From Vibrio japonicus (GTDB lineage: Bacteria; Pseudomonadota; Gammaproteobacteria; Enterobacterales; Vibrionaceae), in contig NZ_CP102097.1 of NCBI RefSeq assembly GCF_024582835.1, forward strand, positions 620,001 to 684,000: DNA of 64,000 nt, in the 5' to 3' direction. Shown here one piece after another: positions 45,786 through 54,963 of the stretch. The first letter of the stretch is position 1. Each line of letters begins with the position of its first letter. Both the position numbers and the translations under genes were made by a program. The notes below the pieces were generated by a model. It was not told where the DNA came from. It ran no database searches and worked only from the letters and a program-made list of their open reading frames with translations.

Positions 45786-47113
45786 GATTTAGTTCCTAAT
45801 GTGTACATGGCTAAACTGTATGCCTGTTTTGGTCTAATAAAAATATTCCAAAATCCATAACAACCGTAAAAGAATATCCCTCTCGTTTCTTTAAAAAACA
45901 TATAAAGTAAAAAGTCGGCCATAAAATAAGACAGTACAGATACGACTGCTGCCCCCTCAATGCCGAACTTTGGAATAAGTAAAAAATTCATCGACACACT
46001 GAATACTGCGACAACAGCGGATTTAATAAATTCGTACTTACCTAATCCTTTAATGATCAGCAACCTCGAATACAGTGCCGCTGGAAAGATAAACACCCAG
46101 CACCAAACAGAGATCGATAACACATCACCAGCACCCTGATACTTATCTCCATACAGCATGTAGATAATATCGTCTGAAAAAATACTTACGCCTGAAGAAA
46201 GAGCCAAAGAAATAACGATAAGAATGATCGTGAGGCCACGAATAAAATCATCAAAATTTTCATTCTTATCAAAGTACAAATTTGATAGTGAAAGATAGAA
46301 TGTCATCGTGATGATATGACCAAGAAATACTAGTTGCATAACTAACTTGGCAGCAGAACTGTAAATACCAACGCTGGTCTTATCCAGCAGGTGTGAAATA
46401 ATTAAAATGTCAGCTTGCATAAAGATTGGAAATAAAATAGACGAGCCAATCAGTGGAATGGCCTCTCTTAGTAGTATTTTTGCCCTATCCAAATCTAGGC
46501 GTACACCTTTAAATAAAGAAGGCTCTGCCGACCGCAAAAAAGCCCCCAAAAGCAATAGGAATTGGATTGCTGCTTGCACTGGAATAAATAAGATAACCCA
46601 GTAGTACTCCAGATCCATCCATATCGCAATTGCCAAGTAAGCCAGTGCAACAAACCTAGAGATTAAGGCTGATTCGCCAAGCTTCCTTGGCTGGTTGATC
46701 GCTTGAAAGTAAAGCCTAAGCACAGTGGCTCGAGCAAAATACGTCGTCAGTGAAACCGCTATATAGATGACGAAAATATCGTAATCAACGTGACCTTCGC
46801 TTGAAATCAAAAGTACCGCATACACAGCAAGAGAGTAGATCACCCAACCCAAAGTTTGCATGACAAACACGGTCAACAGATAGCTAAAGTTTCTTGGGTC
46901 TTTCGCAGTATCTCTTACAACAATATGATCTAGTCCAAGGACAACCAGGAATGAGACCGTCGCAGAGAGTGCTTGAATGTAGCTCAGTTTACCTAAATTT
47001 TCAGGTCCAAACATTCTTGCCACTACAATTACACTAACTAATCCAAATGCTACTTTTGTTATGTTTTCAGTTGCGTACCAAGCTGCTTTTTTTAAATTAT
47101 AGACTTTAGACAT
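45782..47113 (-). CDS. Wzx-type polysaccharide flippase
   Basis: Polytopic inner-membrane protein of 443 residues with about twelve helices (MOP superfamily). N-terminal features AWYATENITKVAFGLVSVIVVARMFGPENLGKLSYIQ are typical of O-antigen flippases. It moves the undecaprenyl-linked repeat unit to the periplasmic face for polymerisation. It overlaps the polymerase gene by eight bases. Confidence 0.92.
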   Translation of the reverse strand: MSKVYNLKKAAWYATENITKVAFGLVSVIVVARMFGPENLGKLSYIQALSATVSFLVVLGLDHIVVRDTAKDPRNFSYLLTVFVMQTLGWVIYSLAVYAVLLISSEGHVDYDIFVIYIAVSLTTYFARATVLRLYFQAINQPRKLGESALISRFVALAYLAIAIWMDLEYYWVILFIPVQAAIQFLLLLGAFLRSAEPSLFKGVRLDLDRAKILLREAIPLIGSSILFPIFMQADILIISHLLDKTSVGIYSSAAKLVMQLVFLGHIITMTFYLSLSNLYFDKNENFDDFIRGLTIILIVISLALSSGVSIFSDDIIYMLYGDKYQGAGDVLSISVWCWVFIFPAALYSRLLIIKGLGKYEFIKSAVVAVFSVSMNFLLIPKFGIEGAAVVSVLSYFMADFLLYMFFKETRGIFFYGCYGFWNIFIRPKQAYSLAMYTLGTKS

Positions 47114-48347
47114 TCAGATTATGTTCTCTATATAACTTATTGGCGGAAATACAGGACACCAAAATAAACAAATACCACAGCAGGTTAGTGGAAAATAAAA
47201 ATGTTGTTTCTGTTATGTTATGTAGGGTGATAAACAAAAAAATGGAAAAGAGTAAGGCAAAGCCCCTTTCTCTTATTAAACAAAAGATGTTTATTCCCGT
47301 ATTTACAATGTAAAACGTGAATAGAAACAGTCCGACTAATCCGATGGAAACGATAAGGTCAATGTATCCACCGTCGGATGCCGCTAACGACTCCACCCAT
47401 AGTGGGTTATCTGTAAAGAGATCGGTGTAATAGATTTCAGAAAGCTCACCTTTACCCCAAACAGCATTAAAGCCAAAACCATAAATAGTATTGTTTTCTG
47501 CGTGTAGCAACATGGTAAGCCACAGCTTCCCGCGACCGGTCAATAACTCTTCATCCATTGAGTAATAGAGATAATCGAGGACTTCAAATCGGTATAGCAC
47601 CGCCATCAAAAATGCAAAGAGAAGCAATAAGAATGATGTAATCTTGATTGGAACTACTAGAGCAAACTTGCTACCTCCACCTAGCCTATACGCAACAATG
47701 CTCGCCATTGAACATATAAAAAACAGCGCTATCGACGTTTTTGACATAGAAAGTAAAAGCAACAGCAGCGACATCACTGAAAACATTATCGACAGCTTTC
47801 GTCTGTTAACTAGGAAGTCATAGCAACAGATCAACAGGCTCAAACTCATGACTAAACCAAAGTTGTTTTTATGGTTGTAGAAACCAACCATACCTGCCTC
47901 ACCAAATGCGTTTCCCCCGAGCACAAGCAACGAAAGGAAGTTAATGCTAACCACAACGTAAGCCGTAATGGTAAGCGTTTTTAGAAGTGTGCTTATACTG
48001 AACGTAAAAGCAATCAGCACCCCACTCAGAAACATCATCGTTTGAATAATGGCTTCTTCGAGACTCTTATGCCCCCAAGACGACCATAAAACACTTACGA
48101 AACACCAGATGAGGACTATAGCTAACTGATAGTTGCTCATCACCTGTTTGATAATGATTGGGATGAACTTAATACAAAACAAGAGATAGATGAGTAAAGT
48201 CGCGAATAAAACCTTTCTATCAAAAAGGTTGTGGCCCACAAAAAGAAATATCAGAGATATTAATAAAACGCCTTTGACTAAATTGTCAGTATTTATTCTT
48301 TCAAAGTCCATTCTATCTGTGTATATGCTGGTAAGTTTTGGAGACAT
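47106..48347 (-). CDS. Wzy-type O-antigen/EPS polymerase
   Basis: Polytopic inner-membrane protein of about 413 residues with ten or more helices and a large periplasmic loop near the C-terminus (LLTGRGKLWLTMLLHAENNTIYGFGFNAVWGKGE). Poor sequence conservation, long hydrophobic stretches and this loop are typical of Wzy. It would join repeat units at the periplasmic face. ATG 48347 is the likely start, immediately next to a perfect hairpin; ATG 48311 is the alternative. Neither has a strong ribosome-binding site. Confidence 0.85.
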   Translation of the reverse strand: MSPKLTSIYTDRMDFERINTDNLVKGVLLISLIFLFVGHNLFDRKVLFATLLIYLLFCIKFIPIIIKQVMSNYQLAIVLIWCFVSVLWSSWGHKSLEEAIIQTMMFLSGVLIAFTFSISTLLKTLTITAYVVVSINFLSLLVLGGNAFGEAGMVGFYNHKNNFGLVMSLSLLICCYDFLVNRRKLSIMFSVMSLLLLLLSMSKTSIALFFICSMASIVAYRLGGGSKFALVVPIKITSFLLLLFAFLMAVLYRFEVLDYLYYSMDEELLTGRGKLWLTMLLHAENNTIYGFGFNAVWGKGELSEIYYTDLFTDNPLWVESLAASDGGYIDLIVSIGLVGLFLFTFYIVNTGINIFCLIRERGFALLFSIFLFITLHNITETTFLFSTNLLWYLFILVSCISANKLYREHNLNV

Positions 48348-48372
48348 AAGAGCCAAGTTTAACTTGGCTCTT
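48348..48372. repeat. Perfect 12-1-12 inverted repeat between wecC and the polymerase gene
   Basis: AAGAGCCAAGTT-T-AACTTGGCTCTT directly abuts the polymerase ATG at 48347 and ends 30 bases before the wecC stop. No T run follows, so it may be an attenuator, an RNA processing or stability hairpin, or a translational block. Confidence 0.75.
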
Positions 48373-48402
48373 ACTGTTTTAGACGTTAACGCTAAACTAG
48401 AG

Positions 48403-49653
48403 TTAAACGAGTCCACGTGTATCAATAACGACCTTACGAGCAAATTCGGACTTATCCGCGAGCTTGAATTGTCTGTGGTCGACTAATACAACAATAACGT
48501 TAGCGCGTTCAAGCGCTGCGTCGAGTGTTTCGAAGCCAACATTTTTCTTAGCTAAGTTTTCTGGCAAGCCGTTAACGTTTGGTTCAACGGCAATAAGTTC
48601 ACCAATTTCGCGCTCTGCTAACTCTTCAACTATCTGCAATGCTGGGCTTTCACGTAGGTCATCAATATCCGCTTTAAACGCTAGTCCAAGACACGCGATA
48701 ACTGGGCGCTTAAACTCATTTGCCGCTTTTTCAACTTGTTCAATGACGTGATAAGGCTTGGCATCGTTAATTAAACGCGCTTGGCGAATTAACTTTGCTT
48801 CATCTGGTGCACTATCAACAATAAACCAAGGGTCAACCGCAATGCAGTGACCACCGACACCTGGGCCTGGGTTTAGAATGTTTACACGTGGATGACGGTT
48901 CGCCAGTTTCACTAGCTCCCATACGTTTATCTTCAATTTCTCACAGATGATCGAAAGCTCATTCGCAAACGCGATGTTCACATCTCGAAAGGAGTTTTCT
49001 GTTAGCTTAGCCATTTCCGCAGTGCGCGCGTTGGTAACAATACACTCGCCACGAACGAATGTTTGGTACAACTCTATTGCTCGCGCGCTACATGCAGCCG
49101 ACAAGCCTCCAACAACACGGTCATTCGAAACCAACTCTTGTAAAACATACCCAGGAAGTACACGCTCAGGGCAGTGCGCTATTTTAATGTCTGCAGCATC
49201 ACCTACATCTTGTGGGAACGTTAAATCAGGTCGAGCTGATTTCAGCCAATTCGCCATTTTTTCCGTTGCACCAACAGGAGATGTAGATTCAAGAACAACC
49301 AAATTACCCTTTTCTAGTTTCGGTGCAATAGCTTTCGCTGCTGCTTCTATATACGAAAGATCCGCTTTATGCTCACCCGATTCACTATGTAAAAACGGGG
49401 TCGGTACAGCGACCATAAATGCGTCCGCTTTTTCGACACTGGTCGTCGCTCTTAAATTGCCTGTTGCTACCACACCCCTAACAACGATATCTAAATCTGG
49501 TTCAACAATATGTATATTACCCGCGTTAATCGTATCTACTGCATGTTGATTAACATCAACGCCGATCACTTTTATTCCACGAGATGCGACGACTGCCGCT
49601 GTAGGCAGACCTATATAGCCTAAGCCAACAACTGACACTGTATTAAAAGACAT
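48403..49653 (-). CDS. wecC: UDP-N-acetyl-D-mannosamine dehydrogenase
   Basis: NAD-dependent enzyme of 416 residues that oxidises UDP-ManNAc to UDP-ManNAcA. Rossmann motif VVGLGYIGLPTAAVVASRG at 8-26. The catalytic domain has GPGVGGHCIAVDPWF near 259 with the nucleophilic cysteine (C266 region) and NDAKPYHVIEQV. The C-terminal UDP-binding domain has LGLAFKADIDDLRESPALQIVEEL near 318. It works directly after WecB encoded just upstream and supplies the acidic sugar used by the WecG-type transferase. Confidence 0.94.
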   Translation of the reverse strand: MSFNTVSVVGLGYIGLPTAAVVASRGIKVIGVDVNQHAVDTINAGNIHIVEPDLDIVVRGVVATGNLRATTSVEKADAFMVAVPTPFLHSESGEHKADLSYIEAAAKAIAPKLEKGNLVVLESTSPVGATEKMANWLKSARPDLTFPQDVGDAADIKIAHCPERVLPGYVLQELVSNDRVVGGLSAACSARAIELYQTFVRGECIVTNARTAEMAKLTENSFRDVNIAFANELSIICEKLKINVWELVKLANRHPRVNILNPGPGVGGHCIAVDPWFIVDSAPDEAKLIRQARLINDAKPYHVIEQVEKAANEFKRPVIACLGLAFKADIDDLRESPALQIVEELAEREIGELIAVEPNVNGLPENLAKKNVGFETLDAALERANVIVVLVDHRQFKLADKSEFARKVVIDTRGLV

Positions 49654-49730
49654 AAAACTATCCTGACTAAAAGTATTAAATTATAAAAATAGGAACACTC
49701 ACGCTTGGCTAGACTGACATGAGGTATTTT

Positions 49731-50873
49731 TTAATGAGTAGCGGAGATGTACTCTTTAATAATGTGAGTGATACGTTCACATGTTTTGCCATCGCCGTAA
49801 GGATTGTGGGCTAAGCTCATTTCCTTGTACGCGGTTTCGCTACAAAGCAAGGTTTCTACTTCTCTCACAATTATTTCTTTATCTGTTCCAACCAACTTAA
49901 CCGTACCTGCCTCAACTGCCTCAGGTCGCTCAGTCGTTTCACGCATTACCAAAACAGGCTTACCTAGTGAAGGAGCCTCTTCTTGAATCCCTCCTGAATC
50001 AGTCAAGATGATATGCGCTCGATTCATCAGATAGACAAAAGGAAGATATTCTTGAGGTTCTATTAAGAAAACGTTTGAAACACCTTCAAGTAAACGTCCA
50101 ACAGGCTCTCGTACATTTGGGTTTAAGTGGACAGGATAGACAATCTGACTGTCTGGATGATTACAGGCTATCTCTCTCAATGCGTTACAGATATTCTCAA
50201 ATCCATCACCAAAACTTTCTCGGCGGTGACCTGTAACAAGTATCAACTTTTTATCGAAATCAAGATAATTGAATTGTTGGGAGTAATGGTCAGATAAACT
50301 TTGATCATTTTCCAATTTATCTTTTACAAGTAACAATGCATCAATAACACTGTTTCCCGTAATGTGAACACCAGATTCAATATTTTCTCGTTTAAGGTTT
50401 TCCGCAGAAGTTCTTGTAGGAGCGAAATGCAACGCTGCTAATGTACCCGTGAGCTTTCTATTTCCTTCTTCTGGCCAAGGAGAATAAATGTTCTGCGTAC
50501 GTAAGCCTGCTTCCACATGCCCCACTTTAACTTGCTGGTAATAAGCAGCTAAACTAGCAGATAACGTCGTCGCTGTATCACCATGAACTAAAACCATGTC
50601 CGGTTTGAAGGATTCTAAAATAGGTTTGAGTCCAGTTAAGATACGACTGGTGACATCATTTAATGTCTGTCCCTGCTTCATAATATTCAGGTCATAATCA
50701 GGACTGATTTCAAACAAGTCTAAAACCTGATCAAGCATTTGTCGGTGCTGACCAGTAACACATATTTTTGCTTCAATATGTTCATCTGATTCAAGCGCTT
50801 TTACCAAAGGAGCCATTTTGATGGCTTCTGGCCTCGTACCAAATACTGATAAAACTTTAATATTTGAATTCAT
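49731..50873 (-). CDS. wecB: UDP-N-acetylglucosamine 2-epimerase (non-hydrolysing)
   Basis: Cytoplasmic GT-B-fold enzyme of 380 residues converting UDP-GlcNAc to UDP-ManNAc. Motifs: [18 protein letters not shown] near 10, [16 protein letters not shown] near 38, [17 protein letters not shown] near 95, HVEAGLRT near 119, [15 protein letters not shown] near 212 and [29 protein letters not shown] near 288. It begins three bases after the kinase stop codon and precedes wecC, so the pair makes UDP-ManNAcA. Confidence 0.96.
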   Translation of the reverse strand: MNSNIKVLSVFGTRPEAIKMAPLVKALESDEHIEAKICVTGQHRQMLDQVLDLFEISPDYDLNIMKQGQTLNDVTSRILTGLKPILESFKPDMVLVHGDTATTLSASLAAYYQQVKVGHVEAGLRTQNIYSPWPEEGNRKLTGTLAALHFAPTRTSAENLKRENIESGVHITGNSVIDALLLVKDKLENDQSLSDHYSQQFNYLDFDKKLILVTGHRRESFGDGFENICNALREIACNHPDSQIVYPVHLNPNVREPVGRLLEGVSNVFLIEPQEYLPFVYLMNRAHIILTDSGGIQEEAPSLGKPVLVMRETTERPEAVEAGTVKLVGTDKEIIVREVETLLCSETAYKEMSLAHNPYGDGKTCERITHIIKEYISATH

Positions 50874-50876
50874 AGC

Positions 50877-53105
50877 TTATCCCTGACCTTTACTACCGTA
50901 CGCATAAGTAGCGTATTCTGTATATGAATGTTTACCTGCTTTGGGTACAGGAACCTGATTGAGTACCACACCATCAATGGATATTTGATGCTTGGTAAAT
51001 AATGTCATGGTATGTCTGTAAACAGATTTAGTTGTGCTGTTTGCCTTAAGAACTAAAATAATCCCTTCCGTGATCTTTCCGACAATAAAAGCATCTTTGA
51101 CAGGTAGCACTGGAGGGGTATCAATAATAATTTTGTCGTATTGCTGCTCTAGCTTGGCAATTAAGTCCTTGAACGCTTGACTACTGAGAAGTTCTTGAGG
51201 ATCGGGGGCCACCATACCAGCCGGCAATAGGTCCAAATTTGTACCTTCTACTTTTGTAATACACTCTTCTAAAGGCGTGTTCATAAGTAGATGATTAACC
51301 ACTCCTGGATGGCTATGCGGGCGAGAGAATCTCCCAGCCAACGAAGGTTTTCTCAAGTCACAGTCAATGAGCAATACTTTTTCGAGTTTGGCAAACGAAA
51401 GGGCAAGGTTAACCGAGGTGGTCGTTTTCCCTTCTCCTGGCACCGACGATGAGATAGCTAAGAGCTTTCGGTTGGAGTGATGCAAACTAAGCAGAAGCGA
51501 AGTTCTGATAGAATCAACTGACTCTTGGAATGCCGCAAATTTGCTATTGTTAAACACCTTGAAATCAATTGGAGCTTTCTTGTATTGCTTATCCTTAAGA
51601 GCAGGAATACTGCCTGTTGGTAACAGACCAAGCTTATTTTCAAAGTCTCGGCTTGACTCTATGGTGTTATTTAATGCGTCTAATAAGATAGAAACGACAA
51701 TGGCAAAACCAAGACTTGCAATGAATACCAATATAACAATAAGGCGTTTATTCGGCTTGCTTGGATCTTTTGGTGTAAATGCGTGGTCACTAAATCGCGC
51801 ATTGGCAGCACTAAAGTCACTGGTTGCGGACGTCTCTTTCTGGCGTGTTAAAAACAAGTCGTAGAGTTTTGCGTTGGTATCCACTTCCCGTTTTAGCGCA
51901 TCATATTCTCGCTTCACAACACTTAGAGATTGGAACTCCCCTTTCTTTTCAACCAACTCCGCCTTTAACAGTTGTTCTTGGTTGACCGCACTGGCAAGCT
52001 CTTTTTCTATGCCATTTACGAGCTTTCTGACAATCGTGTTTGCGCGGCGCTGGATAGAATCTAACTGTGCCTGTGCCTGGATCATTCTATCGTGCTTAGG
52101 GCCATAACGTTTTGACAACTCACTGACTACTTTCTCTGCCTGCGATTCTGCAAGCCGAATATCTCGAATCTGTGGGTGGTTTGAAATCAATGACATTGAA
52201 GCCAACGTAGCAGCATCAGCTGATCTATGACCCTTTAAAGCATTAAATAGAGACTGAGTTTCTATTCTTTTTTCTGTCGCTTTAGCGATTCGGTCAGTTA
52301 AGTTAGACAGCTCTGAACTGGTTAACGCGACAATGCCGCTATCATCAATCAACTCTTGCTCTTGCAAAAAACTCAGCAATGCTTGCTCTGAAGCATCCAG
52401 TTTACCCTTCAGCTCAGCCAACCTCTGGTTAATCCAACTCGTCGCTTGCTCTGTTGCCAGCAACTTAGATTCCAAATTGTTTTCTATAAATGCTTGGCCA
52501 ACAGCATTAGCAATATCGGCGGCGAGTTTAGGGTCACTAGATTCAAAACTGATATGAACAAGTTGAGTTTTTCGAATTGGAGATATTGTTAGTTTGGATT
52601 TGAATACTTGTAAAACCCTTCTGTTTAACGCTTCTTGTTCAGCTTGAGCGTCTAATTGAATCGGCTCTTTCTTTGGGTAAAGAGCTTGCATTAGCGGAAG
52701 CTGTTTGATCGTTTGTTTTAATTCATCAACAATTGTTGGTGGTGCATCTGAGACAGCCGGATTAAACTCAGCAACGCTCGTTAATTGAAGCTTATCAATA
52801 ACACGCTGCGCAACATTGTTTGATTTCAAAATTTCGAATTGAGTTTGATAGTACTCTTTAGCGCGCGTATCAATACCAACGACTTCTTCAATAGAAATCG
52901 CTTTCTTCTGTGAAGACTCTATTAATAAAGTTGCCGTTGCTTTGTACGAAGGTGTGATAGACATAACGAACAATACTGATATTGCAGTACACAATAAAGT
53001 AAATGCCGAAATATAAAACCACCTATTTTTAATTAAATGGTAGTAATAGCCTAGATCAATAATTCTTTCTTGATTAGGCAAACCCGAGTGGGATTGACTT
53101 AACAT
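50877..53105 (-). CDS. Wzc-type polysaccharide co-polymerase and tyrosine autokinase
   Basis: Inner-membrane protein of 742 residues. A Wzz domain begins near 25 with the first helix FYISAFTLLCTAISVLFVM. A long periplasmic coiled coil (about 200-400) follows, then a second helix near 445 (LIVILVFIASLGFAIVVSILL) and a cytoplasmic BY-kinase. Walker A is SSVPGEGKTTTSVNLALSF near 565, Walker A' is VLLIDCDLRKPSL, Walker B is IIIDTPPVLPVKDAF. The tail has four tyrosines (YTEYATYAY). It controls chain length and export, and is countered by the phosphatase at the operon end. Confidence 0.95.
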   Translation of the reverse strand: MLSQSHSGLPNQERIIDLGYYYHLIKNRWFYISAFTLLCTAISVLFVMSITPSYKATATLLIESSQKKAISIEEVVGIDTRAKEYYQTQFEILKSNNVAQRVIDKLQLTSVAEFNPAVSDAPPTIVDELKQTIKQLPLMQALYPKKEPIQLDAQAEQEALNRRVLQVFKSKLTISPIRKTQLVHISFESSDPKLAADIANAVGQAFIENNLESKLLATEQATSWINQRLAELKGKLDASEQALLSFLQEQELIDDSGIVALTSSELSNLTDRIAKATEKRIETQSLFNALKGHRSADAATLASMSLISNHPQIRDIRLAESQAEKVVSELSKRYGPKHDRMIQAQAQLDSIQRRANTIVRKLVNGIEKELASAVNQEQLLKAELVEKKGEFQSLSVVKREYDALKREVDTNAKLYDLFLTRQKETSATSDFSAANARFSDHAFTPKDPSKPNKRLIVILVFIASLGFAIVVSILLDALNNTIESSRDFENKLGLLPTGSIPALKDKQYKKAPIDFKVFNNSKFAAFQESVDSIRTSLLLSLHHSNRKLLAISSSVPGEGKTTTSVNLALSFAKLEKVLLIDCDLRKPSLAGRFSRPHSHPGVVNHLLMNTPLEECITKVEGTNLDLLPAGMVAPDPQELLSSQAFKDLIAKLEQQYDKIIIDTPPVLPVKDAFIVGKITEGIILVLKANSTTKSVYRHTMTLFTKHQISIDGVVLNQVPVPKAGKHSYTEYATYAYGSKGQG

Positions 53106-53141
53106 GGTTGGTATCCGTGCTAACAGTTTTAGGGAGTGACG

Positions 53142-53672
53142 TTAGAAAAAGCTCTCATCGATCATAATAATGTCGCCAGGTTTTACCCTTGACGACAGTT
53201 TAACTCGAGACTTCTTATCATCTTGACCTGATTGAGTAACATAAACTTTATTTTTGGCAGCTCTATCTGTAAATCCACCTGCTAATGCAATGGCTTTATC
53301 GACTGTAAGACCGGGCTGATATTCATAACCTCCCGGCTTCTTAACTTCTCCATTAACATAGATACTTCTGAAGCCGATAATGGTTACACGAACTTTCGGT
53401 GAGATAAGATAATCACCTTTTAGCCCTTTTGTTATTTCACTCTTAAGTTGTTCTGGGGTTTTATTTATAACCGTTAACTGGCCAAGATATGGATAATCAA
53501 ACTTACCACTATTGTTGATATGTAACTCTTCAATAGATAAGTTCTCTTCCCCATACACAGAGATTTGAATCTTATCTCCGGCACCTAATTTATAGGTATC
53601 TTCAAATGCATAAGAGTAGCCACTAACAAAAATAAGCTTCATAAAAATATAAATGGAGAGTATGTTTCGCAT
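53142..53672 (-). CDS. Short OPX-family polysaccharide export protein (VpsN/Wza-related)
   Basis: Exported protein of 176 residues. It has a signal-like N-terminus without a lipobox cysteine, then a Poly_export domain (YKLGAGDKIQISVYGEENLS near 27 and YLISPKVRVTII near 92) and one SLBB domain (IYVNGEVKKPGGYEYQPGLTVDKAIALAGGFTD near 107). The length is about half that of Wza (379). The C-terminal helix that forms the outer-membrane pore in Wza is missing. The next gene encodes a beta-barrel that could supply the pore. Confidence 0.92.
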   Translation of the reverse strand: MRNILSIYIFMKLIFVSGYSYAFEDTYKLGAGDKIQISVYGEENLSIEELHINNSGKFDYPYLGQLTVINKTPEQLKSEITKGLKGDYLISPKVRVTIIGFRSIYVNGEVKKPGGYEYQPGLTVDKAIALAGGFTDRAAKNKVYVTQSGQDDKKSRVKLSSRVKPGDIIMIDESFF

Positions 53673-53696
53673 TTTAATTCTCGAAATTTTAAAACA

Positions 53697-54953
53697 TTAG
53701 AAGTTAGCATTTGCTGAGATAAACATTACATTTTGCTTATAGTTATTACTTTCCAATGAAGAGTCATTGTTCTCGTAATTCCAACCTAAACTAATATCTG
53801 CATGCTCAAATATTTCGTAACCAAAGTTTATACCACTTTTAAATAGCTCGTCGTCACGTTTCAATTGCTGACCAAAACGTTGTGAATTCGAGTAATCATC
53901 ATCTCTCAACTGAACGCTTAGGTTGCTATAAAAATTGTTTAGCCAATAGTGCTTCCATCCAGCATACAAACTCTTTTCATCTACGTAATATACCGTTCCC
54001 TGATCGCTATCTCTGGCTCGCTGAGCTCCGGACAAGGTAACGGTTGAATGTTTTACAGGCTTCCAAATTACATCAAGATCCCAGCTGAAACCTTGGAAGT
54101 CTTCCTTTGTTGATTCATCATAAGATTTATCTTGTAAACCTAACCTTAATTTACCTGTCGTCTTTCCAGTCGCTTCCCAAGTTGCACCAAGTAAATAGAA
54201 GATATCCACGCTGTCTTGTGACAAATCAGTAATCGGATCATTGAGGTCATATCTTCGTTCAATCGTATCAACCTCAAAAATCAGACTAGTTGCCGGCATT
54301 ACTCGGTAATAGAAAGCAAGAGCGCCACTAAGTTCACGATGATCTTTGTGTTTGGTGCTCACTCTTCCAATGCCTGGCAATTGGGTGTCTCTATAGTTTT
54401 TGTACTCTCGATCTTCATAGCCCAGAGTTAATTCGACGCGCCCTTTGGCTTGTTCTGAGCCATAGACATATGTGCCATTGACATTATGTATAGCGAATTT
54501 AACTGGTTCATCAGTAGCTGTTGATAGCTCATCACCTGCAAGAAGGCCTGTACCACGTTCTTCATGCGAGTATTGATAGCTATAATTAAGCGCTACCCCG
54601 TTTCTGGAATTTAATCGAATAAAGTTATTTGTAGATAGAGTATGGTCAATATAGTTATCATCACTGCTATCCAGATATGTTCCAGATGACAGCTGATAAG
54701 CAACACTGTATTGATTACCTCCCCTATCAGACTCAACACTAATGCCTGGCTCTAACACAAAAACCGATGAAGATTCTGGGGCCTTAGCGTCAGAATAACG
54801 ACCTATATTGTCATTGTACTCAAATCTCGAGTCTAGAATTGGCACCAACTTTAGACCTGATTCCGTTATATAACCGTTGCTCTCTGAAGCTTGGGCTGAA
54901 TGGAAACAAGAAGTCAGTAACACGGCTAATATAGACAACTGTGGTTTGTTCAT
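53697..54953 (-). CDS. Outer-membrane beta-barrel protein of the EPS operon (VpsM-like)
   Basis: Exported protein of 418 residues with a signal peptide ending near FHSAQA. The mature part is dominated by alternating polar/aromatic strands (FEYNDNIGRYS, YSVAYQLSSGTYL, GVALNYSYQYSHEE) and ends with the outer-membrane signature MFISANANF. It fits the 16- to 18-strand porins paired with short OPX proteins. The start is ATG 54953 after AGGATTAGAG, 10 bases after the stop of the phosphoglycosyltransferase gene. Confidence 0.85.
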   Translation of the reverse strand: MNKPQLSILAVLLTSCFHSAQASESNGYITESGLKLVPILDSRFEYNDNIGRYSDAKAPESSSVFVLEPGISVESDRGGNQYSVAYQLSSGTYLDSSDDNYIDHTLSTNNFIRLNSRNGVALNYSYQYSHEERGTGLLAGDELSTATDEPVKFAIHNVNGTYVYGSEQAKGRVELTLGYEDREYKNYRDTQLPGIGRVSTKHKDHRELSGALAFYYRVMPATSLIFEVDTIERRYDLNDPITDLSQDSVDIFYLLGATWEATGKTTGKLRLGLQDKSYDESTKEDFQGFSWDLDVIWKPVKHSTVTLSGAQRARDSDQGTVYYVDEKSLYAGWKHYWLNNFYSNLSVQLRDDDYSNSQRFGQQLKRDDELFKSGINFGYEIFEHADISLGWNYENNDSSLESNNYKQNVMFISANANF

Positions 54954-54963
54954 CTCTAATCCT

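Noticed and set aside
48947..49549. 200-codon open frame on the plus strand
   Set aside because: It is antisense to wecC, which has full family motifs; no ribosome-binding site or similarity.
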